From the NCBI GenBank assembly GCA_027924645.1, contig BSBN01000494.1, positions 10,001 through 74,000 of the forward strand: 64,000 nucleotides of DNA, given 5' to 3'. The translations under genes and the position numbers were made by a program. Below are positions 56,430 through 64,000 of this stretch, one piece after another. The notes under the pieces are model-generated. The model had not been told where the DNA came from, searched no databases, and saw nothing but the letters and a program-made list of their open reading frames with translations. Position 1 is the first letter of the stretch. The number at the start of each line of letters is the position of its first letter. Origin of the DNA: Cunninghamia lanceolata. Taxonomy: Eukaryota; Streptophyta; Pinopsida; Cupressales; Cupressaceae.

Positions 56430-57760
56430 ATAGACGACACTAGAACCTAACCTAGCAAAGCGAACACCTTTGACCCGAGGGTGCAAAGTAGAAATAGACT
56501 TAGGAAGACCTTTCTTCCTTCTTTGAACAACGATAGATGAACACAAAGAGTCAGTCCATAGAACAAGGAGAGAGGGGAATCCTCATGAGATTCCACTAAC
56601 AAAGAGGAAACACAAGAAGAGGGGGAAGCCCCAACACAAGGAGTTGGGGTACTCAATGACTAAACTAGAGCAGGGAGCTCCTCATTGCCCACAAGGGAAG
56701 GAGCAACCATCGACTGATCAGAAGTCACTGGAGAAAGCAGGGGACACGCGAAAACCTTAGCCGCCACAACACCCACAAGACACGAAGTGGACAAAACAAC
56801 AATCGGAGAGGGTGCACCTATCGGTGAGGGAACATCTGCCAAAGAGTCAGAAGCACTGATGGTCAAGTGAGCGTCTGAAGCATTCTTCCACCAGGTGGTC
56901 GCAGGGTTGCGATGAGAGTGGGCCACCTGAGGTGGCTTGTGGCAAAGCACCATCTACATCTAAATGGGAGGCCCTCATAATCTAGCAGTTGCAAACATGA
57001 CCTATCCTCAACTTGCAGAACCACCTCCCCATGAAGGGATTTGGAGATGTCAATGTCGACCAAAATGCGGGCAAACTTGTAGTGTCATATGAAAGAGGTT
57101 GTAGAATCCACCGTCAAGAAGCGGCCGATAGCATTTCCAATGTCCTTGTAGCAGGAATCTTCCTAGCACTAAAGAGGGAGATTCGAGAGCCTAACCCAAG
57201 TTGGCCTGATGTTGAGAGGCTCAATGAGAGGGTTGAAGGAGCAAGACCAAGGTTTAATGGATAGGGAATGCACTCCCCACATCCAAACCCGATTGTCAGC
57301 ACTATATCCCTCTCCTCAGGGGAATCAAAGGTCACCACAAAGAATTCCTTGGTGCACGGAGATAACTCAATCTTGCCCACTACCGAGGGCTTGCAAATCT
57401 CCAAGACCCAGTTGTGAAGGTCCGGTAGGGACGACCACAGGTTGTTGAATCTGCAAACAACCCCAATACACTGATAATATTTCCCATTCTCAAGAACATC
57501 TTGTCGGCGCACCACACCTGGGGGAGGTAGTGAAGAGGGCAAAGGAACTGCTCTTGGAGAGGGGCGAGCAAGAAGCTTCCTGGAAGAAATTGTATCATCC
57601 ACTTCAGGGAAGAGGGCCCTAAAGGAGCCATGCCCTCTTGAAGGAACATTAAATCCATTGGGCATTAGAGGAAAACTCGTTGTGCTACTGTAGTAAAGGA
57701 GATGCCAACATAAGGAGCCTCCCTCAAAGATTGTTCCATTTGTTGATATGTACATATATT
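56430..57760 (-). pseudogene. LINE ORF1 (DUF4283 and zinc-knuckle type), minus copy
   Basis: Plant L1 ORF1 proteins bind element RNA. The open frame 57755-57114 contains IGVVCRFNNLWSSLPDLHNW and a FFVVTFDSPEERDIVL strand, the DUF4283 fold. After a frameshift the zinc-knuckle part is visible in pieces: DIDISKSLHGEVVLQVEDRS-like and LLDYEGLPFRCRWCF (57063-56960), with the His of the knuckle present (TSHL). A Ser/Pro-rich tail and a basic end (EGRKVFLSL near 56490) follow. No RT is found beyond it on the minus strand. Confidence 0.8.
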
Positions 57761-58639
57761 AAGACATTTTCTCAAAATGTGCACAAAACTAAGTGGGAAA
57801 TGTCATGGGTATGCAAATTTCACTATTACAATCCTCTACATAGTTGAGAGCTATTGCAGATCATTGTCCATAGGAAAAAATTAGGAGGTTACAAGAATTT
57901 CTTAAGTGAATAATTTGAAGATAGCTTTCATGCTCTAAGAGAGCTCATCTATAGTGTCATTAAAGAACAACACATTATTTTTTGTTGGCACTTTTTCCAC
58001 AATGAGTTTATTTGATTTATTTAATCAAGGTTTTCTTGTATGATTATGTTACTGTGATATAGGCTACAAAAATAAAAAATAAAAAAACATGTGTCAAAGT
58101 ATTTTACATGTTGCTCTTGCCCAATCTTGGAACCCTAGCTCTAAATTCAATCGGTGTTTTTCTGTTGCTCCTTGTGGCCATTGGTCCATGTGAGAATGTT
58201 GTTGATGGTGATCTTTTGTATCTCATTTTCTTGTCCATGACAAGGCCATGGTTGGATGCGGCATGATCGAAAATGTGCATCAGGTTGTGATTTCTCCTAT
58301 ATGCAATTCCTTAGTTGCAAGAGGCGTGGTTGTGATTGGTGGTTCTCCCCATTTGGATGGTGTGATTGGGTAGGTTTGTGGCTCCTCATTGCCTTATGTG
58401 GTCATGGCTAGAGTGAGGGTTGTACATTCTATGTTGGGAGTGAGTTCTTGCCCTCCTCCACATAGTAAGTTCTGACCTCTCTCTTGTTCTCAATCCTCCC
58501 TTGTAGTGTTTTTTGGACAGGCGGTGATTGACAATGAAGAATGTTATGTTCATTGGGGCTTGGTTGACATTTTTGACCATTGTGGCCCTCTCTTCCTGAC
58601 CTACATAAGTGGGTCTTGGAATCTTAGAGGCCTCTCACT

Positions 58640-59054
58640 AAGGAAAAAATAAAGCTTTATCCTTGTACAAGGGGATTTTTTATCGTGACCTTTGAATCCT
58701 TGGCTGACAAGTAGTTGGTATTGGATGACAGATTATGGATGTGGGGTGAGCACTCCCTTTCACTCAAGCCGTGGTTTTCCTCCTTCAACCCTCTTTTAGA
58801 ACCTCTCAATATCTTGTTAGTTTGGATTAGAGTGCCCAATCTCCCTCTCAAATTTTGGGATTACTCCTATTTTGAGGTTGTTGGCAATTCAATTGATCAC
58901 TTTCTAAAGGTGGATTCAACTTTTGATAACATTGGCCATTTTATCTATGCTCGTTTATTGGTGGAGTTCGACATCTCCAATGCTCTTTCAGGATATATTG
59001 TCTTTATGGTGTAGTATAGGCCTTGGATTTAACCACTTGATTATCAGGGCCTCT
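58640..59054 (+). pseudogene. LINE ORF1 DUF4283 domain, block 1
   Basis: The open frame from 58715 reads WMWGEHSLSLKPWFSSFNPL, NILLVWIRVPNLPLKFWDYS and VGNSIDHFLKVDSTFDNIGH, then ARLLVEFDISNALSG. It follows DUF4283 and the start of the zinc-knuckle linker. It is interrupted at 59055 by the TIR element. Confidence 0.85.
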
Positions 59055-61612
59055 GGGTGATCCCACAATACTGTCTCACTTTTTGGCCAAAGTGGGACAT
59101 TGAAATCAACATTTTAAACCAAATTTTCATTTTCTAATACCTATAGCAACTAAACCGTTAAAATTTTGAAGATGATGTGAACTAGTGATTTTTGAGATTT
59201 CATGTGTAGATTCTAAATGTTTTTTTAAAGTTTTAAGAAATAATTTGTGATTTTTTAATGTAATTTTTAATAACTTATTTTTTTAGTTAACAATATTTTT
59301 AAAAAGTGATGTTTATACCATACACCATAAATTTTTCATAAGGACACATTAAGCTTTGGAATATGATTTTCAAACATGTTGGCCGCTCCTTTTCCTGTTT
59401 GCGCAACAACTGGTTCAGTACCCTCGGACGCTTGTCTTTACGATGGTTCGTCGGTCTGCCTTCCCCTTCGCCTTCTGTAGGGATTGCGGGTGGTGTTGCT
59501 GAAGGCCTTTCTGGTGGCTGCAGCGTCTCCCCAGCCACACTCTTCCTTGAGATTGTTGCTGCTCGTGTGGATGTTGTGCCCCTTGCTGGTGATCGAGGTC
59601 CCTCTTTTGCTGCTATTGCTGGGGTGAATGGTCGTTTAAATGTGAGAGATAAGTCCCATTCTCGCCCTCTTCCTTGCTCCCATACCTCCCTTGTGGTGGT
59701 ATGTGGACAGGAAGTTTCCTGACAATGAAGAACATTACGATAGACTTGCATTGATTGGCAGATTTAATGGCCTCTGGCCTTCCCTCCCAGGCCTGAATAA
59801 GTGGATTTTTGAATCTTGGAGTCCTCTTGTTCAAGGTAACATTAACATTTTTCCCTATGCAAGGGGTTTTTTATTGCTGCTTTTGATTCTGCTGAGGCTA
59901 CAGATATTGTGCTTGATGGTAGGGGTGTGGTTATGGGGTGAGCATTCACTGCTGCTCAAACCCTGGAATCTTGTGTTCAACCCCATTTCTGAACCACTTA
60001 ATATCAGACCTGTTTGGGTCAAGGTGCCCAATCTATCCCTACAGTTCTGGGAGGTGTCCTGCTATGAGGTGATAGACAACTCTATTGGTCGCTTTCTTAT
60101 GGTGGACCAATCTACGATTTTGATGGGATTGTGTATGTATGCTTTCATTTTTGTGGATATTAATATCTCCAAGCCTCTTCATGGAGAGGTTGTCTTGATC
60201 GTAGGGATTGTCCTCAGTCCCAACTGTTGGACTATGAGGGTTTGCCCTTCCGTTGTTGCCACTACTTCACGGTTGGACACCTGGCTTCGAATCGCCATCA
60301 CTCCCATCGCAAGGCATCGTCATGGTGTCGGGATGCTTGTTTGGAACATTTGACTGTTAGCGATCCAAAGGTTGGGTTGGTTGAGGAGTCCCTGATTGAT
60401 TCTTCTCCTTCGCATACTCCTGTGGACTTCTGCTCCTGTTAAGGTTGAGCCTGAAGGTGTGTTGGGGCCTGTTGATGTGTCCCCTTCTTCGACTCCTGAT
60501 GTGGTTCCTTTGGACTATGGTCTGATTGCTTCTCCATTTGCTCCTTTTGTTTCTTTGGCTCTATCCTCTTCTTTGCTTGAGGGTTTTGCGGTTGTGACTT
60601 TGGTCGAGGATTCCCTCCTCTCGCACTACTCTGAGGATTTTGACTCGGAGTTCTATTGGACGGTGGTTTAGCGTAGGAAGAAAGGGCTTCCCAAATATGT
60701 GGCTGCTCTTCGCCTTAGGGCCAAGGCAGTGTGTTTTGCTGGCCCTTGTTCGAGGGTTGTTTAGCTGGTCTTTACTTTCAACAGTTGCTGTTGTTGTGTT
60801 GTTTGTGTGTTTGTTGTTGGTCTGTTTGAGGCCTATTTTTTTAATTTTGTGCCTTGCCTTTTGGGTTGGTTTGTAAAGGGATCTGGACCCTCTTTTGAAG
60901 CTGACTTTATAAAAAAAATAATTTTTTTTATAGAAATGATGAAATTATAAATTTTTAAACATAGATTTGTAACGCCAATATCTAGTGCGTAAATATTTTT
61001 TCATAATTTTTTGTTGCATTTTTTTTTAATTAATTTTGAAGTGAGATTAACTATAATTCAAACATTGTTTTATACCATACAACATAAGTTTTTCTGTATG
61101 TATCTAAATTAACTTCTTCTTTTTTGTTGAGACAAGGACATCAATACTTAGTGCACAAATATTTTTTAGAACTTTTTTTCTATTTTTTTTCCACGTGGAA
61201 TAGACACCTTAATGTTCTGCAAAATACCTATTCACTAAAAAAGAGAATAAATATAATAATCAAATGAAATATATTCAAAATCATACTTTTTGGAAAGCTT
61301 GTACTACTTGGGCTACATATTTACAAAATAAAATTTCTATATGACTTCATTTGATCCCCCAAAAGGTTAAGCAAAATTGGTTTTTTGTCAGCATTTTGAT
61401 AGGTGTGAAGGGGACTCCATCGAGGATTTGATTTAAGTCTAGGAGGGTTCTTTCAAAGGGGGTTGATCAAAGGGGGTTTTATTTAACCCCCTTCAATTAA
61501 ACCCATTTAGATGGAACCCCTCAAGGCTTAAATCATTAATTTTTCTAAAAAATGTGATTTCAGACAAAAATTAGGATGTCCCATAAGTGGGACACGCTAT
61601 TGTGGCAGCACC
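59055..61612. mobile_element. DNA transposon-like element with terminal inverted repeats, containing a nested LINE copy
   Basis: The left end GGGTGATCCCACAATACTGT and the right end, read on the other strand, GGGTGCTGCCACAATAGCGT form an imperfect inverted repeat that continues into TGTC.CACTT. The insertion splits a LINE codon run at CCTC/CCTCC. Its own sequence is AT-rich with internal repeats: CAATA.CTTAGTGC.[TC]AAATATT-like blocks at 60976 and 61142 (166 apart), and TTTATACCATACA.CATAA at about 59311 and 61070. No transposase is present. The superfamily is not assignable; the target duplication is at most 3-4 bases (CTC). Confidence 0.7.
59350..60915 (+). pseudogene. LINE ORF1 copy nested in the TIR element (best preserved)
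   Basis: From 59383 a GC-rich N-terminal part (GPSFAAIAGVNGRLNVRD, near 59600) leads into DUF4283: HYDRLALIGRFNGLWPSLPG (59733 on), SWSPLVQGNINIFPYARGF, WGEHSLLLKPWNLVFN, VWVKVPNLSLQFWE and DNSIGRFLMVD. The knuckle LLDYEGLPFRCCHYFTVGHL (about 60220-60280) has a Tyr where the second Cys is expected. A Ser/Pro-rich linker, then RRKKGLPK (about 60675) and a stop end the ORF. The tail AAGCTGACTTTATAAAAAAAAT (60899-60921) is an A-rich 3' end, with no ORF2 between. Its composition is clearly more GC-rich than the surroundings. Confidence 0.85.
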
Positions 61613-61938
61613 CCTCCCTTTCTACTGTAGAAGATGCTTCGCTATTGGACACTTAGATTTTGATTGCTCCCATTCATGCCGTAAGAATGTGAGCTTAGCT
61701 AAGTAGTGGCAGAATGCCTTCCCCAACCACTTGACTATTGGTGATTTTGAGGATTCTAACTCTTCGGATGATGAGTCATCTCCTCCTATTTCTCTGGTGA
61801 ACGGTCATAATGTTGCCCAAGTAGCCCTTGTTCCTGAGGTGATTTGTTAGGATTGGTTTGGCTCCAGTGATCTCGATTTGTGGGGATTCCTCGACTTGGT
61901 TCTGGTAGCTCATTCGTCGAATCCCATTCTCCCCATGA
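61613..61938 (+). pseudogene. LINE ORF1 zinc-knuckle part, block 2
   Basis: FYCRRCFAIGHLDFDCSHSC (from 61621) is a CX2CX4HX4C knuckle that is intact, followed by RKN, AFPNHLTIGDFEDSNSSDDE and an acidic/Ser-rich linker. It is cut at 61938 by the solo LTR. Confidence 0.85.
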
Positions 61939-62643
61939 TGTTAGAAATGAAGGTGCAAACTACACAACGAAAATATGATTTGATCCTTATTAATGTCCTC
62001 TAAATAATGTAGAATCAATGGAGATTGCAACAGAAATAAAACCCGCTACATATAAATAACGTACATTAAGAACTGAACACAACACATTATGTAACATGGA
62101 GAAAAGCCTTTCGGGTAAAAAACTCCAAGAAAAGAGCTTCCAAGTTGAATTATCTTCAAATATAAGATTACAATACATACACTTCCTTTTCTTCTTCAGT
62201 CTTCAATCTAGCGGCGTCTATTACTCTCAACTTCACTAAAAATGTAGTACAAATATCCTTATAAAAGGAGGTTGCCTTTTAGGGCAAGAAAATCAACAAA
62301 TATCGACCATCACATCTGTGACCTAATGATGAATGGTCTAGATTTACAATGATAAAATATAAATAAAATGTGGTTTTGGGGGCGCTGCTCTAGAACCCCG
62401 TTGGGGCATGCGGCCCTTGGACCCCTCGTCACGGGGATGATCCCCTTGGACCCCTTGCAAGGGGGAAACCCCCTTGTGACCCCTCGTCGCGGACGAATTA
62501 GCGTCGGGTACCAAATATAGATATGCGGTTGAAACAAGATCGCTGTTGGCGAAACCTTTCATCCCTTATGAGTGATTTACAAACAATAATAGTAATAATA
62601 AATTACATAGGATTTACAAGGTTGATGACACCTAATCCTAACA
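61939..62643. mobile_element. Solo LTR, 705 bp, inserted in the LINE
   Basis: It begins TGTTAGAAAT and ends ATCCTAACA, so the ends form the TGTTAG/CTAACA inverted pair common in Ty1/copia LTRs. The flanking 5-mers are CATGA and GATGA, matching at four of five positions. A GC-rich block (62375-62500, GGGGGCGCTGCTC, GTCGCGGACG) breaks the AT-rich body. The minus-strand ORFs over it are shadows of that block. Orientation is uncertain. Confidence 0.85.
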
Positions 62644-63090
62644 GATGAGTTGTGGTGAGATCTTTGTTCTCACTTTATCTGTGGTGAGATCTTTGTTGAC
62701 ATCATTGAGTAGACACTCACCATCATTACGAGAGGTGACTTTCGCTGAGGCAAGGGTTGCGGATTTCCCTCCCCTTTCTCCTTGGTCTAAGGATTTAGAT
62801 AATGGTGTAACTTGGACTTGTTCCCTCAAAGAAAGAAGAGAGGTCTTCCTAAATCTATATTGGAATCACATACTTGGGCCAAGGATGTGAGGATTGCTAG
62901 GACAAGGTTAAGGGATGTGTCGGATGTTGACCCATTAGTTTTGTTGGTTGTTCTTTGCGGTAGTTTGGCTGTAGTTGTGCCATTGTGCTGCTTATATGGT
63001 AGTTGCTGCCTTGCGTTTGTAAAGGTTTTCAAGTCCTTTCAAAACCAACTTTATCCCTTAATAAAAAACATTTCAAAAATATGTAATAAA
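62644..63090 (+). pseudogene. LINE ORF1 C-terminal part and 3' tail, block 3
   Basis: RKKRGLPKSILESHTWAKDV (about 62825-62885) matches the basic end of the sister copies. The downstream LVLLVVLCGSLAVVVPLC frame and ACCAACTTTATCCCTTAATA correspond to the 3' UTR and end seen near 60770-60910. Confidence 0.7.
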
Positions 63091-64000
63091 GATGATTGTC
63101 TAGGGTTGAGGTTGAATCTAACATTAAAGTATTGTAGGTAAAAATTTTAAAACTTCTTCCAATTGGTTCCCTAACTCAAAAAGATGTAAATTCTTTTGGA
63201 TGTTTGTTTAGTGTTGATTTATATTTACAAGCAATATGATCAATTGGGAATTCATTTCCATTATTACATAAATTTAATTTGAATGGATAAATAAGCAAAT
63301 TGAAATGAACAATGAATGCATAAATTTTTTTCATATGAGCATATTAATGTAGAGCTAGAGCATTTTTTCATTTATTGTTGCATTTCATGTCTTTATAGGA
63401 GTTTATGAATCAAGTATATTTATCCTCAAAATATTGGAACATAGTTGAATTTTGGGATATTACTCATTAAACCAATAACATTTATTAATAAAATTTGAGT
63501 AACACTAATAACAATAGTTTATGCACTTCTATATCGTAAACAAATTACTACACCACTCATGACATTGCAAGAACATATTAATTTCTTTATAGAAAAGCCC
63601 AAAAATATATGAATAATAGGGTGAAAGTCAAAATAATGATTTTATTGAATATTTATTCTCAATTCCAAAACTATTCTAGACTTCGATAAATTAGTCATTA
63701 ATTGTCACTAACCAACAAGTACTAATATAATTATTAGAAAAAAATGTTTAAATGGAGTAAATAAATACATATATGAGACAATTATTTAAAACTATATATA
63801 GATAATATAAGTAAACAATAAATTTCAAAAAAATTATAAAAACCATTGGCATAACTAAAAAGGCAAAGTGAAATGTTTATTCAATATACTTCTAACAAGT
63901 TATTAATTAAAAACTCACTTGTCTTGGTCCCCATCATGAGGCAAGATTAATAAATACACATAGTTTGTAGATTTTAAGTTGGTTAAATTCTTCTAATAAT
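63091..64000. other. Unassigned AT-rich stretch
   Basis: No domain, repeat or RNA gene was seen up to the window end. Confidence 0.5.

Larger units (their letters stand above)
58100..63090 (+). mobile_element. LINE ORF1 copy split into three blocks by two insertions
   Basis: Block 1 (about 58100-59054) holds DUF4283 pieces, block 2 (61613-61938) the zinc knuckle, block 3 (62644-about 63090) the basic end and 3' tail. Block 1 ends in the codons for LDYxGL and block 2 resumes with PSFYCRRCF, so removing the insert restores LDYEGLPFxCRRCF of sister copies. Block 3 carries QRKKRGLPKS, matching RRKKGLPK of the copy at 59.35-60.9 kb, and ends CAACTTTATCCCTTAATAAA. As in the sister copies no RT ORF follows. 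Confidence 0.8.

Noticed and set aside
62310..62562. Two minus-strand ORFs of 72-75 codons, GC-rich
   Set aside because: They fall in the GC-rich block of a solo LTR with clear TGTTAG/CTAACA ends.

Overview
The window reads as non-genic DNA from a large, AT-rich plant nuclear genome. A gymnosperm fits best, because almost everything is old, nested retrotransposon and two short relics belong to plant gene families, but the species cannot be named from sequence alone. I find no intact protein-coding gene. Every coding stretch is a decayed transposon domain or a gene fragment with stops.

Layout. 0.4-3.9 kb: ORF2 relic of an L1-like LINE (+). 4.36-4.59 kb: hAT-type MITE copy. 4.9-5.6 kb: fragment of a second LINE family. 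8.2-14.4 kb: long copy of that second family (ORF1, endonuclease, reverse transcriptase with YADD), broken by a 1.23-kb solo LTR with a perfect 5-bp target duplication (10466-11699) and by a 270-bp hAT-type MITE with a perfect 8-bp duplication (13065-13334). 15.0-21.5 kb: Ty3/gypsy element (+) with both LTRs, gag, protease, RT, RNase H and integrase, closed by stop codons. 24.7-24.9 kb: relic exon of an LHT-type amino acid transporter with splice signals.

25.8-31.3 kb: complete non-coding LTR retrotransposon with two ~1.01-kb LTRs, TCATG target duplication, Met-tRNA primer site and polypurine tract. Its interior holds a ~30-bp tandem array and an antisense 5S rRNA-derived segment, partly duplicated and folded back. 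This is the most unusual object in the window. 35.0-36.1 kb: ~352-bp tandem repeat. 37.6-37.9 kb: two relic exons of a Mo25 (CAB39) family gene on the minus strand.

39.9-52.7 kb: stack of minus-strand retroelements. A chromovirus-like Ty3/gypsy element (40.6-49.2 kb) carries a plus-strand LTR and a 1.3-kb unexplained insert. Its 5' LTR is broken by a second gypsy element (49.2-50.8 kb), followed by a Ty1/copia gag relic (52.0-52.7 kb). 56.4-63.1 kb: three LINE ORF1 (DUF4283 plus zinc-knuckle) copies. One spans 58.1-63.1 kb and is split by a TIR element, which itself contains another ORF1 copy, and by a 705-bp solo LTR.

Functionally the region is a record of insertion and decay. In the 15-21 kb gypsy element most clear stops sit where the family has Gln or Trp, as expected of C-to-T decay in methylated DNA. 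Divergences and family names were judged by eye without alignment or database search.
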